Part shown: piece after piece, positions 50,827 to 59,972 of the stretch
How the letters are laid out: each line of letters opens with the position of its first letter
Numbering within the stretch: position 1 is the stretch's first letter
Assembly (NCBI GenBank): GCA_016219985.1
Contig: JACRJO010000022.1
Coordinates: 62,001-126,000, forward strand
Length of the DNA stretch: 64,000 nt
Source of the DNA: Sphingobacteriales bacterium
GTDB taxonomy: Bacteria > Bacteroidota > Bacteroidia > Chitinophagales > Chitinophagaceae
Reading direction: 5' to 3'
Notes under the pieces: generated by a model
The model's input: the letters and a program-made list of their open reading frames with translations, nothing else
Databases searched by the model: none
Told to the model about the DNA's origin: nothing
Translations under genes and position numbers: made by a program

Positions 50827-51683
50827 CTTTTTCTAAAATTAACCTGGATAAATACGGGCAAATGATCGGAAGGATATTTAAGGTCATAGGAATCGGACAG
50901 CACCGCGAATTTGGTAACGGCGATATCCGTCTTCTTTGAAATAAAAATATAATCAATCAGCAGGGTTACCCGCTTCGTAAACTCAAAGTTATTAAATGTA
51001 CCGGCCGGTCCGTAGGGTTTTGACAAGGAGACATCCCGCGTATCATTCATTTTCTCCTTCAGTTGTACCAGCGGAGCCGTTCCGGGCTCAGTGTTAAAAT
51101 CGCCCATAAAAAATACGGGTATTTTTTTCGTGTTGACCGAATCTATTCTTTTTAAAATCAGTTCAACCGACTTTACGCGGGCCAGTTCCCCGTTATTATC
51201 GAGGTGGGTGTTAAAGACCCAGAATGGACGGCCTGTTTTCCGGTCCATAAACAGGGCATAGGTACAGACGCGCAGATACGAGGCATCCCATCCTTTGGAA
51301 ATTTCCCCGGGCGTTTCTGAGAGCCAGAAAGTCGCTTGCTTCAGCAGCCGAAGCCGGTGGTAATTGTAAAAAATGGGAGAAGACTCCCCTTTCCCGGCAC
51401 CTTCCCTGCCCAGGCCGATATGCTTATAGTTGGAAAGAACGCTGTCGAGGTAATTGACCTGGCCCGGCAGGCATTCCTGCATGCCCACAATATCCGGTTC
51501 ATAAAATTTCAACTGGGCGGCAAACACTTCTTTGCGGTTGCTCCATTTATTTTCCCCGTCCGCATCTGTTTCCAGGCGGATATTATAGGTCATTAATTGC
51601 AATGACTGGCTGAACGCAGCGCCCGGCAGGAGCCAGCAGAGAAAGAATACCGGGACTATATTTTTTTTAAACATAACATTCAT
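50823..51683 (-). CDS. Endonuclease/exonuclease/phosphatase family protein, exported
   Basis: A 286-residue secreted EEP-fold protein with signal peptide 1-25 (AAFSQ). Metal and phosphate ligands are visible: MTYNIRLETDADGENKW, IVGMQE, NTHLDNNGELARVKS, FMGDFNTEPG and a final PSDHLPVFIQV. EEP enzymes cut phosphodiester or phosphomonoester bonds in DNA, RNA, inositol phosphates or phospholipids, and no nuclease-specific feature decides among these. It is common as a passenger in Bacteroidota polysaccharide loci. It lies 2 bp after the GH16 gene and overlaps the esterase gene by 4 bp. Confidence 0.85.
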   Translation of the reverse strand: MNVMFKKNIVPVFFLCWLLPGAAFSQSLQLMTYNIRLETDADGENKWSNRKEVFAAQLKFYEPDIVGMQECLPGQVNYLDSVLSNYKHIGLGREGAGKGESSPIFYNYHRLRLLKQATFWLSETPGEISKGWDASYLRVCTYALFMDRKTGRPFWVFNTHLDNNGELARVKSVELILKRIDSVNTKKIPVFFMGDFNTEPGTAPLVQLKEKMNDTRDVSLSKPYGPAGTFNNFEFTKRVTLLIDYIFISKKTDIAVTKFAVLSDSYDLKYPSDHLPVFIQVNFRKR

Positions 51684-51685
51684 AA

Positions 51686-52480
51686 TTACTGGTACACCCG
51701 TATCCAGTCCACTTCCATTATGGCCGGGAATACAGAATCATCCACCCCGTATTTCCCACCCCAGTTACCGCCGATCGCCAGGTTCAGAATTAAGTAAAAA
51801 GGCTGGCTGAAAGGCCATTCCTTAACCGACAGGTGTTCATTTACAACATGATTGTACAGCACCCCGTCCAGCAGGAAATCTATTTTCTCTGCTGTCCATT
51901 CAATCGAATACACGTGAAACTGTTCATAGGGTTCTGTAATAAAGATTCCCCTTCCCTTCTGGGTTCCTTTCAGGTGATTATAGGCTTCGGAGTGAATCGT
52001 TCCGAATACACTGTCTTTACCATACCCCACATGTTCCATGATATCAATTTCCCCGCAGGCAGGCCAGCCGGCTTTTTTGATGTTCGTTCCCAGCATCCAG
52101 ATAGCAGGCCAGGTACCTCTCCCGGAGGGTAGTTTGGCCCTTATTTCAATCCGTCCGCCGGAAAACTCGGCCTTGCCCTTTGTTTGTAACCGCACAGAAG
52201 TGTAGCCCCGGTTTTCCCGGTTTTGCTTCAGGGCGATAATTTTCAAGACGCCATTTTCGACCTTTACATTCTGGGTATCGCTGCCGGTATAGTACTGCAA
52301 CTCATTGTTACCCCATCCATGTCCACCTGTTTCATAATTCCATTTCGTGCTGTCCGGCACCCCCCGGTAATTAAACTCCTCCGCCCACAATAGTTTCGTT
52401 TGTGAAGAGGCGGGTTGCAGAAGAAAGAGTGTATTGAGAAAGATTAGTGAGCGGCACAGGCTTTCCCGGCTGAATCTCAT
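51686..52480 (-). CDS. GH16 endo-beta-glucanase (laminarinase-like)
   Basis: A 264-residue secreted beta-jelly-roll hydrolase with signal peptide ending PASSQ. The active-site motif GEIDIMEH supplies nucleophile E144, D146 and acid/base E149, in the ExDxxE form of laminarinases. Other landmarks are LWAEEFNYRG, NNELQYYT, WPAIWMLG and LNLAIGGNWGG. Most such enzymes cut beta-1,3-glucan (laminarin). An in-frame Met at 52591 would add 37 residues without signal character; 52480 is preferred. It is the first hydrolase gene after susD, which is separated from it by 288 bp and a weak terminator. Confidence 0.9.
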   Translation of the reverse strand: MRFSRESLCRSLIFLNTLFLLQPASSQTKLLWAEEFNYRGVPDSTKWNYETGGHGWGNNELQYYTGSDTQNVKVENGVLKIIALKQNRENRGYTSVRLQTKGKAEFSGGRIEIRAKLPSGRGTWPAIWMLGTNIKKAGWPACGEIDIMEHVGYGKDSVFGTIHSEAYNHLKGTQKGRGIFITEPYEQFHVYSIEWTAEKIDFLLDGVLYNHVVNEHLSVKEWPFSQPFYLILNLAIGGNWGGKYGVDDSVFPAIMEVDWIRVYQ

Positions 52481-52668
52481 GGTGAATGCTTTTGGAGTAT
52501 CTAAATTAAGGCTTCTGTCAGAATTAAAAAGTGGAAGTAAAAACTTAGAAAAGTAAATACGATCCACTTTTTTTTGCTTATGCTTATGCACAACTGCTGC
52601 TTATGAAAAATAGTTAGACCGGACCCCTGCGACAGGCAGCCGGGTATTTTTCGGCACCTGGATCAGGA

Positions 52669-52703
52669 ATGAAATAAATGGAGGAGTCATCCAGGACTCC
52701 CCC
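52669..52703 (-). terminator. Weak terminator between susD and the GH16 gene
   Basis: On the minus strand GGGGGAGTC (52703-52695) pairs with GACTCCTCC (52688-52680) around CTGGAT, followed by ATTTATTT. The T tract is interrupted, so partial read-through into the hydrolase genes is possible. Confidence 0.55.
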
Positions 52704-52768
52704 ATTTGTATTTTTATGAGAACTGCATCGTTGTTAACATTGAATTGAATCAGCAAAAGTTCAACATG

Positions 52769-54301
52769 TTATTGCAGGTACCAGGGAACTTTATTAATTC
52801 CGTCGTAGCCGCCAAACTGGTCATCAATCGCCTTTTTATAATTCACCGGGTTTGTCACCTGCTCATCGGTCGGGTATTTCCAGCGTTTCGGGAATACGTT
52901 CGGATCATCCGGATTCATGCTGGTTGCCGGGTTCAGCGGGAAATTAGGATACCCGGTACGCAGGAACTGGGGATAATTCAGCCCGTTCCCCTGGAAGAAA
53001 TCGATCAGCCATCTTTGCATCCAGATTTGCTGTAACCGGTCTGTCTTAGTACCAGCTGTTGCATAGGCAGCCGGTCCGGTGAAATAATTATCGATATAGG
53101 GCTGCGTAATCGCCATCCCGTGTAAATTGGCAGGCGTGGCTGACGGTAATCCCATATAATATTTCAACATGGCTTTTACACCATTTTCGTAATACGTCTG
53201 GGCGGAACCTGAAACCCAACCTTCCTCAATGGCTTCTGCGATAATGAAACATTGTTCGGCGTAGCTGAATTTGATCATCGGGTCGCCTGCTTTTACCGCC
53301 ACATAGCGCTTATTGACCAGCGAATACTTGCCGGCCTGGTTATTCAGGGCCAGTTGATCAGCAGACAACTCGGTAGGAGCTCCTTCATAAGCGTTAAAAT
53401 CACCCTCCAGCAGCCCGCCTGTAATTTTATATTGGGCAGGTTCAGCAAAATAGAACAAGCGGCGGTCATTCAGGTTTTTCAACGCATCCACAGCTAATTT
53501 AGACACCCCGATATATATCCTCCTGTTTTCCCCGTTCCAAAAGGGGTGAGTCGAGTTGGCATTATCAGAATAGGCCAGTTGAAAATTATCCGCATTGCCG
53601 GTCATCAAATTATTAGCAGATACGATTGCTGCAAAGCGGGTCTTTTGTTCAGCCGTGATCTTTTTACTCATCGTCTGGAGCACTTTTAGCTGCATGGCGT
53701 TACAGAGTTTACGCCATTTGGCCACATTTCCGCCGTACATAATATCACCGCCGAAATTCGCGCCGGCCGCGAAAGCCGCCTCCGCGTCTTTTAAGTCAGA
53801 CAGGATAGCCGCAAACACATCAGCCTGCTTATCATATTTCGGCTGGTTGATCCCCTCTTCCGCTTTCCCGGCTTCAGAATAGGGCACATCTCCCATATCC
53901 AGTGTGGCGGCAAAGCCATAAGAAGCTTTCATAAACAAGGCCAGCCCTTTATAAGAAGATTCATACGGGGTACCGGTGGCAAATTCCACCATTCGCTTCA
54001 GATCCGTTAACTTCTTATAAGATCCGAATCCGCCGTAAGGCCAGTAGGAATAACAATACTGGTAAGGATTGGGATTGGTTTCCAGGATGGCCGTATGCTT
54101 GCACCAGAGATTTCCGGTACCGAAATCGGTCGGGTTCGGGTTCCAGAAGCGGTAAGCATCCTTCAGCACCTGGGTAGCGAGCATGTCAGGTGAAACGGCT
54201 GTCGGCACATCCGGGTTGGTATTTAGTTCATCAAATTTCCTGCAGGAACTTGAGAAGGTAACAGCAAAAGCTGCCACGTACAGATATATTAACTTTTTCA
54301 T
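52769..54301 (-). CDS. SusD/RagB-like nutrient-binding outer membrane lipoprotein
   Basis: A 510-residue surface lipoprotein that binds glycans and closes over the partner SusC channel. The signal peptide ends in FSSSC, with lipidated Cys at 20. The start RKFDELNTNPDVPTAVSPDML is diagnostic of the SusD-like 2 family (Pfam SusD-like_2), which has helical TPR-type units along the chain (YKGLALFMKASYGFAATLDMGDVPYSEA). The C-terminus ends YKKAIDDQFGGYDGINKVPWYLQ. It follows the susC gene after 12 bp, as in nearly all such pairs. Confidence 0.92.
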   Translation of the reverse strand: MKKLIYLYVAAFAVTFSSSCRKFDELNTNPDVPTAVSPDMLATQVLKDAYRFWNPNPTDFGTGNLWCKHTAILETNPNPYQYCYSYWPYGGFGSYKKLTDLKRMVEFATGTPYESSYKGLALFMKASYGFAATLDMGDVPYSEAGKAEEGINQPKYDKQADVFAAILSDLKDAEAAFAAGANFGGDIMYGGNVAKWRKLCNAMQLKVLQTMSKKITAEQKTRFAAIVSANNLMTGNADNFQLAYSDNANSTHPFWNGENRRIYIGVSKLAVDALKNLNDRRLFYFAEPAQYKITGGLLEGDFNAYEGAPTELSADQLALNNQAGKYSLVNKRYVAVKAGDPMIKFSYAEQCFIIAEAIEEGWVSGSAQTYYENGVKAMLKYYMGLPSATPANLHGMAITQPYIDNYFTGPAAYATAGTKTDRLQQIWMQRWLIDFFQGNGLNYPQFLRTGYPNFPLNPATSMNPDDPNVFPKRWKYPTDEQVTNPVNYKKAIDDQFGGYDGINKVPWYLQ

Positions 54302-54313
54302 TGTTGTTGTAGG

Positions 54314-57300
54314 TTAGAATGTAAGTTTAATATTTACTCCAAGGTATCTTACAGACGGATCGGAAAAATCTTCCACACCTCCGTCCGGATCAGAATATTT
54401 AAAATCCTTAGCCTTCAGCAGCACATTTTGTCCGACAAAACTTACTGAGGCAGCTTTCGCCCATCCTTTCAGGTATTTACCGGGGAATGTATATGTCAGG
54501 GAAATTTCACGCAGCTTTAAGAAAGTCTTGGAATAGGTATCCGCGCTGCTTCCATTACCACCCCAGGCGCTGCTGTTATGCAAATCGATCGCATATTGTT
54601 TATAGGTGGTATAAACATCGTTGGGAGCGAAAACGCGGGTATCACTGGTAATATTGCCCATTGCATCATAGGTAGCTGTACCGGAGACCACTTTCACACC
54701 CTGGCCCAGGAAATTCTTGGAGCCCGGCGTGGCAACATCCAGTTCCCTTTCCCTGGTAAGAGAGCCGGGATGCACACCGGATTGCCACATATAGCTTTCT
54801 GTCCGGGTATTCATTAATCCGCCTTTTACACCGTCGACTGACAGGTATAAACTGAAATTTTTATACCGCAAATTAGAGTTGATACCCCATATCCAGTCCG
54901 GATCCGTATAGCCAAATTTAGAATCGTATTGTGCATACTGGAGCCGCCCGTTGTTGAAGATCAGCTCACCTGAAGGGCTGCGCAAAAAGGCTTTGCTATA
55001 CAATACATCATAGCGTGCATCTTTGTAAACCCAGGGCTTTTTAGCGGAGAAATTAGAGTCGATGCGGGTAATAAACCTTTTAAAGGTTGTCCAGTTAAGA
55101 CCCAGGTCCCATTGCCAGTCCCCGTTTTTAACCGGTGTACCATTCAGTATCAGCTCCCAGCCCTTACGGGTCAGTTCCTCTTTTATGTTGATATAAGCGC
55201 TGGTATACCCTGCAGCGGCTGTAATGGGAGAATAAGCCAGGCGGTCAAAGGTTCTCTTCGTATAATAAGAAACATCAGCCATCAAGCGGTTTTTCAGGAA
55301 CATGGCCTGCAAACCGGTCTCAAATGTATTATTGCTCACCGGGCGCTGGCCGGTTGCATAAATATTTGAGGGAGCAGTAGCCCCGTTCATAGTCCCCCAT
55401 GTACTGCTGTTGATCGAAAAACTGCTGTTAATGGCATAGATACCGGGAATTTCCTTTGAGGAGTTCCAGGAAGTTCTGACTTTTAAGAAATCAAGCCAAT
55501 TTCTTGTATCTGGCAACAGTTCTGAAACCACAAAACTTGATGCAACCGACGGGTAAAAATAGGAACGGGTGGATTTCGGAAGTGTGGAACTCCAGTCATT
55601 ACGTCCGGTTGCTTCCACAAATATCATTTTTTTCCAGGAAACACCCACACGGCCAAACAGCGAATTCACCTGCTGGGCAGCCGTACTTTGGGATACGGAA
55701 GGGGAGTTTACCGATGCCTTGATAGAGAAAAAACCGGGAACGGAGATACCGCCAACAGTTTGTGCATACATGTTATCATCGCGTTTGAAGAAGATTGTTC
55801 CCCCGGCAAGATATTCAAACCGGAACTGTTTATATGACCTGTCACCGGTAAAAAGAACATCCGTATTGATACTGGACCCTGAATTACGTCCCGTATTATA
55901 TCCCCCGGTCCATGCACCATTCCAGGTATAAGGATTACCGGGGATCGGCGTATTACCGGTAGAGGTATAAGAACCCCATGAAACCCGCTGGTCAGCCCGG
56001 TCAATATAAAAATCAAGACCGGAACGTACACTGGCCTTCAGCCAGCTGGTTACCTGGTAATTCATGGATACATCCGCATTGAACAGATCACGGGTCACCT
56101 CATTGGTTCTTTCATACCGGTCAAAATATGGATTATTTGACCCGGACCGGTACGTAAAGTTCTGTACCTGGTCCTTTTTCAGCCAATAATTATTCTTGTA
56201 GTCCCGGATATCATAATCAGCACCCGACCAAATCAGTAAGGAGTACATCGGGTCGTATGAGGTATACCCGTTCGAACCCATGTTGGGAGTGTGCTTCCTG
56301 GCATAGGACACATTGGAACTCAGCCTGAATTTATTAAAATTGAAATCCCCTCCAAACGTATAGGAGTATTTATCCAGCGTGGAATTGGGATACTGCCCTT
56401 TATTCTGGGTCCAGTTAAATGAGCTTCTCAGCGCGACATTATCTTTTCTGTACCCGATATTCAGGTTGTTATTGGACACATAACCCTGCTCCAGGAAATT
56501 GTGGAAGTTATCTCTCCCCACCGGCAGGTATTCGTAATCCCTGTAATCCATCAGCTTGGGGTCCCATTGGTTCTGGATAGCCCCGTCCATCTTGGCTCCC
56601 CAGGCCGCATCTGAATTTTTATTATACGTATTGTTGCTCCCACGACCATAGACTGTTTGCTTTTCCGGAATGGCCAGGAAACCTGCCGTAAACATGGTGT
56701 TCGTGGCGAAATCCACAGTCACCCCCTCTTTGTTCGTACTGCCATTCTTAGTAGTAATCAAAAGAGCTCCGTTTGTTCCACGATAGCCATAAAGCGCAGA
56801 AGCGGTGGCTCCTTTAAGGACAGTGATGGATTCAATATCTTCCGAAGAAATATCGCTGAGGGTTTTATTGGCATAAGCGATCCCGTCAACAACCAGTAAC
56901 GGTTTTTCACCACGGATCGTCAGGTCCGGAATAACTGCAAAATCAGATGAGTTCTTAACCAGCAGACCCGCTACCTTACCGGTCAGGGAAGTGGCCACAT
57001 CCACACCGGACACTCTTTGCAGGTTTTCCCCGGATACTTTCTGAACGGAATATCCCAGCGCTTTTTCTTCCCTTCGAATACCCAACGCTGTAACCACGAT
57101 ATTCTCGTTCGTAACAACCGCATCTTTTAAAGAAATCGTAAAAGCCGTATTCACATCCGTCACTTTCACCGTTTGCTGGGCCTTGCCTACATAAGAGAAG
57201 GTCAGCATATCATTTTTCTCGGCCTGGATGGAAAAATTACCATTCGCATCGGTGGTGGTACCTCTTTTGGTCCTTTCGTTCACCACGCTGGCGCCCACTA

Positions 57301-57751
57301 CCGGTTGCCCTTTCTCATCCGTCACCTTTCCCTTCACTTCCGCGGGTACCACAACGGGAGGATCGGCCACCACCGGTTCCGGTGTATAGACTTTCCGCCT
57401 TACAATGATGGTGTTCTCTGAAATGGTATAGGACAGGTCCTGGTCCCTGAAGCAATAATCAAGGGCTTCATCAATCTCGGCCTTTTTAATATCCACTGTC
57501 ACATTTTTGGCTGTGGACAGTATTTCATCTGCATAAAAAAAATGGAACCCGGTTTGCTTCCGGATCTCATCAAATACTTTCCGGAGTGTCAGGTTTTCTC
57601 CCTTTATCGTGACTTTCTGGGAGTACCCGCTGGCACTAACCTGAAGGCAGGCAGCGACTAATAAAACTGTTATAAGTTTCATTATTCTAATCGTTTGTGT
57701 TGAAAAGCGGCCTTTTTTTAAGCCGGATTTACAAAGAGCAGCTAAATACAT
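54314..57751 (-). CDS. SusC/RagA TonB-linked outer membrane protein with STN domain
   Basis: A 1145-residue TonB-dependent transporter. After a long signal region (MKLITVLLVAACLQVSASGYSQ at 24-45) come an STN domain (about 50-115), a carboxypeptidase-like CNA domain (about 140-215, VKGKVTDEKGQPVVGASVV), the SusC plug (about 225-345, with VSGVDVATSLTGKVAGLLV and YGYRGTNGALLITTK) and a 22-strand barrel ending VRYLGVNIKLTF. The STN domain is the part that talks to FecR-type anti-sigma factors, and a FecR gene is just upstream. The long start at 57751 (MYLAALCKSGLKKGRF) is common in related SusC proteins; 57682 is the alternative. Confidence 0.95.
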   Translation of the reverse strand: MYLAALCKSGLKKGRFSTQTIRIMKLITVLLVAACLQVSASGYSQKVTIKGENLTLRKVFDEIRKQTGFHFFYADEILSTAKNVTVDIKKAEIDEALDYCFRDQDLSYTISENTIIVRRKVYTPEPVVADPPVVVPAEVKGKVTDEKGQPVVGASVVNERTKRGTTTDANGNFSIQAEKNDMLTFSYVGKAQQTVKVTDVNTAFTISLKDAVVTNENIVVTALGIRREEKALGYSVQKVSGENLQRVSGVDVATSLTGKVAGLLVKNSSDFAVIPDLTIRGEKPLLVVDGIAYANKTLSDISSEDIESITVLKGATASALYGYRGTNGALLITTKNGSTNKEGVTVDFATNTMFTAGFLAIPEKQTVYGRGSNNTYNKNSDAAWGAKMDGAIQNQWDPKLMDYRDYEYLPVGRDNFHNFLEQGYVSNNNLNIGYRKDNVALRSSFNWTQNKGQYPNSTLDKYSYTFGGDFNFNKFRLSSNVSYARKHTPNMGSNGYTSYDPMYSLLIWSGADYDIRDYKNNYWLKKDQVQNFTYRSGSNNPYFDRYERTNEVTRDLFNADVSMNYQVTSWLKASVRSGLDFYIDRADQRVSWGSYTSTGNTPIPGNPYTWNGAWTGGYNTGRNSGSSINTDVLFTGDRSYKQFRFEYLAGGTIFFKRDDNMYAQTVGGISVPGFFSIKASVNSPSVSQSTAAQQVNSLFGRVGVSWKKMIFVEATGRNDWSSTLPKSTRSYFYPSVASSFVVSELLPDTRNWLDFLKVRTSWNSSKEIPGIYAINSSFSINSSTWGTMNGATAPSNIYATGQRPVSNNTFETGLQAMFLKNRLMADVSYYTKRTFDRLAYSPITAAAGYTSAYINIKEELTRKGWELILNGTPVKNGDWQWDLGLNWTTFKRFITRIDSNFSAKKPWVYKDARYDVLYSKAFLRSPSGELIFNNGRLQYAQYDSKFGYTDPDWIWGINSNLRYKNFSLYLSVDGVKGGLMNTRTESYMWQSGVHPGSLTRERELDVATPGSKNFLGQGVKVVSGTATYDAMGNITSDTRVFAPNDVYTTYKQYAIDLHNSSAWGGNGSSADTYSKTFLKLREISLTYTFPGKYLKGWAKAASVSFVGQNVLLKAKDFKYSDPDGGVEDFSDPSVRYLGVNIKLTF

Positions 57752-57761
57752 AAATTTGTAT

Positions 57762-57782
57762 TACCTGCCTAACCGGCAGGTA
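57762..57782 (-). repeat. Diverged palindrome in the susC leader
   Basis: TACCTGCC (57762-57769) and GGCAGGTA (57775-57782) form a perfect 8-bp inverted repeat with a 5-bp loop, 10 bp before the ATG at 57751. The fuller element, CCTGCC…TAGG, runs 57764-57784 and aligns with the short palindromes at 34913 and 35466. It would form a hairpin in the susC mRNA leader. Confidence 0.65.
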
Positions 57783-57845
57783 GGTTTGGGTTTAAGAATA
57801 AGCAACCGTTGTCAGACGTCGTTTATTTCAGCGCTCAAATTTTCG

Positions 57846-57880
57846 CCGGGCTTCCGCCGCAAACGGAACCCGGTTTTTTT
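57846..57880 (+). terminator. Terminator-like hairpin between fecR and susC genes
   Basis: CCGGGCTTCCG (57846-57856) pairs with CGGAACCCGG (57864-57873), with one bulge, followed by seven Ts on the plus strand. All nearby genes are on the minus strand, where the hairpin is followed by a mixed AT-rich sequence (CGAAAATTTG), so it may only attenuate read-through from fecR into susC. Confidence 0.4.
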
Positions 57881-57959
57881 ATTTGGCACTTTTTAAACTG
57901 CCGGCTATCCATCCCGGCCGGATGGGTATAAAAAGTTCAATTGCAGCATATTGTTTAAA

Positions 57960-59141
57960 TTATGGTGAAACAATTACTTTCCTTCCATCAATACTAAAAT
58001 GCACTTCCCCGGTCAGGGCCAGTTTTTCAAACACGCTTGATACATATTCATTCCGCGTGAGTTGCCCGGTAAAGTGCAGGTTCACGTTTCCTTTATACAC
58101 CACCTCCACATCATACCAGCGGGAAATTTGCCGGAGGATCGATTTTAAATCTGAACTCCGGAACTGGAAACGGCCATTCTTCCAGGCCACCGCTTCTTCC
58201 GTATCTGCATTGTTCAGCACGCTGATATCCCCTTCCCTCGTTACCCCGGATTGTTGCCCCGGCTTCAGGAACCTGGTCGCACCCTTCCCCGCACTGGCCG
58301 GTACGGATACTTTTACCATCCCTTCCAGCAGCGTGGTTTTTACTGTCGCTTCATCATCATATGCGTTTACGTTGAAATGGGTACCCAATACTTCTATCTC
58401 TGAAGAACTGGCTTTGACTTTGAATGGCCTGTTCACATTTTTAGCTACTTCAAAATAAGCTTCCCCGGTGATCTCCACCCTGCGCTCAGCGCCGGTAAAC
58501 AGGACCGGGAAACGAATAGAGGAAGCCGCATTCAGCCAGACTTTTGTACCATCGGATAAAGTAACCTGGTATTGCCCGCCACGGGGAGTGGAGATCGTAT
58601 TATAAAAAGCCTCATCGCTTTCAGTCACTTGCCGGCCCCCGATCGTATATGCCAGCAGGCCGTTGCTCAGTTTTTCCACTTTAATATTCCCCTGCTGCGT
58701 AAGCATACCGTCAGCGGCACTATCGAGCAGTATGGAAGATCCGTCAGCCAGGATAAGAACGGCTTTGTCCCCCCCCGGGGCAATGTCCAGTTTTGCCGGT
58801 ATCACCGGTCTTTTTGTATTGGCCAGTTCCTGGCGGGCTGGTTTTGGCTGGAGAAGCGCGTAGATACCGGCTGTAATCATTAATAAAAGAATAGCTGCAG
58901 CCGCAATACGCCACCTGCTGAACATCGTACCCTGCACCCGGACTGGCGCCTGTTGAATGGTTGTGAGCAGGCGGACCCTGATCTCATCAGCCAGTTCCTT
59001 TTCGGTTTTACTGGTCAATAATTCAGTTTCACTCTCATTAAAGGAATGATACCACTCATTTAAGAGCCGTAGTTCTTCCACTGAGGCAAGACCAGCCTGG
59101 TACTTTTCAATCAATTCAGCAATGTTTTCCGGAATCTTCAT
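57960..59141 (-). CDS. FecR family anti-sigma factor
   Basis: A 393-residue inner-membrane regulator that holds the partner sigma factor and responds to the STN domain of SusC. A cytoplasmic helical part (1-80, ENIAELIEKYQAGLASVEEL) precedes one membrane helix (about 86-108, RWRIAAAAILLLMITAGIYALL). Next is the periplasmic FecR domain (about 185-280), with TPRGGQYQVTLSDGTKVWLNAASSIRFP and VEITGEAYFEVAKN. The DUF4974/STN-like C-terminal domain follows (about 315-393), with FRSSDLKSILRQISRWYDVEVVY. The start at 59141 (MKIPEN) is preferred over a Met 33 bp upstream. Between the sigma and susC genes. Confidence 0.92.
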   Translation of the reverse strand: MKIPENIAELIEKYQAGLASVEELRLLNEWYHSFNESETELLTSKTEKELADEIRVRLLTTIQQAPVRVQGTMFSRWRIAAAAILLLMITAGIYALLQPKPARQELANTKRPVIPAKLDIAPGGDKAVLILADGSSILLDSAADGMLTQQGNIKVEKLSNGLLAYTIGGRQVTESDEAFYNTISTPRGGQYQVTLSDGTKVWLNAASSIRFPVLFTGAERRVEITGEAYFEVAKNVNRPFKVKASSSEIEVLGTHFNVNAYDDEATVKTTLLEGMVKVSVPASAGKGATRFLKPGQQSGVTREGDISVLNNADTEEAVAWKNGRFQFRSSDLKSILRQISRWYDVEVVYKGNVNLHFTGQLTRNEYVSSVFEKLALTGEVHFSIDGRKVIVSP

Positions 59142-59231
59142 ATACCGGTAAGTATCACGGACAGGGTGCAGCACCTATGCGACCGGCAATTTTTTTTTAA
59201 AATAACAGGAAGGAATTCCCGGGAAACCGGG

Positions 59232-59789
59232 TTAAAATAAATGAAGGAATGTTTTGGCGGCCAGTTTTAGTTGCTTAAGCGCCTTATTCAGCTGGTTTTC
59301 AACTGTCTTAGGGGAAATATTGAGTTCCCTCGCAATATGCTTAACCGGCATCCCGTTCTGGCGGCTATACCTGAATATCAGCCGGCATTTTTCAGGAAGC
59401 TTCTCCACCTCTGTTTCCACTAATTCGAGGATCCGTTTATAATGCAGTGCATTTTCGACCGGCATTTCGATCACGGCAGCCGTCCCAAAACTGCGTTTGT
59501 AAGCTCTTTCTCTTTCGATCTTTTTTATCCTGGACAGGACCATATATTTTACAGCAGTAGCCAGGTAATTTTCCAATAATTCTATGCTGATTTTTTCGCG
59601 GTTGGCCCAAAGACTGACAAATACATCGTGTACGATATCCTCCGCTGTCTGCATTTCTTTCAGCCGGGAATAGGCCAGGGCAAATAATTTTTTCCAATAC
59701 CGGTTGTAGAGTTCTGTAAAAGCGGCATCATCCCCCTTACAAACCAGGCCCATTAGTATCCCATTATCATATAACTGATACTTCATCAT
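59232..59789 (-). CDS. ECF sigma factor of the polysaccharide locus
   Basis: A 185-residue ECF sigma factor that should direct polymerase to the susC promoter when released by FecR. Region 2 is in AAFTELYNRYWKKLFALAYSRLKEMQTAEDIVHDVFVSLWANREKI. Region 4 is in LPEKCRLIFRYSRQNGMPVKHIARELNISPKTVENQLNKALKQL, with the helix-turn-helix at HIARELNISPKTVENQ. A longer frame to 59846 would add a hydrophobic stretch and includes the promoter, so the start MMKYQLYDNG at 59789 (or 59786) is chosen. First gene of the locus, 90 bp before the fecR gene. Confidence 0.9.
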   Translation of the reverse strand: MMKYQLYDNGILMGLVCKGDDAAFTELYNRYWKKLFALAYSRLKEMQTAEDIVHDVFVSLWANREKISIELLENYLATAVKYMVLSRIKKIERERAYKRSFGTAAVIEMPVENALHYKRILELVETEVEKLPEKCRLIFRYSRQNGMPVKHIARELNISPKTVENQLNKALKQLKLAAKTFLHLF

Positions 59790-59804
59790 TTTAGCAATCG
59801 TAAT

Positions 59805-59836
59805 TAAAAATAAGACAAATCCCGAAACAACAACAA
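59805..59836 (-). promoter_or_regulatory. Probable promoter of the ECF sigma gene
   Basis: On the minus strand TATTTTTA (59812-59805), a 7/8 match to TAnnTTTG, is preceded by three TTG triplets at spacings of 15, 18 and 21 bp (59828-59836). It lies just upstream of the chosen start at 59789. Confidence 0.4.
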
Positions 59837-59972
59837 AATATAGCAAAGAACTATCGCATGATTTAAATCACCGAACGAATGGCAGTCCTGAAAATAATTT
59901 GCGGAGGCGACATTCTTTTTCCCGGAAATTCTCAAAATATTTTCGCAGGAAGTGGTTCGTAACTGCATATAG

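Noticed and set aside
57846..57880. Proof of a bidirectional terminator between fecR and susC
   Set aside because: The T tract is only on the plus strand, where there is no gene to terminate, so it is listed at low confidence only.
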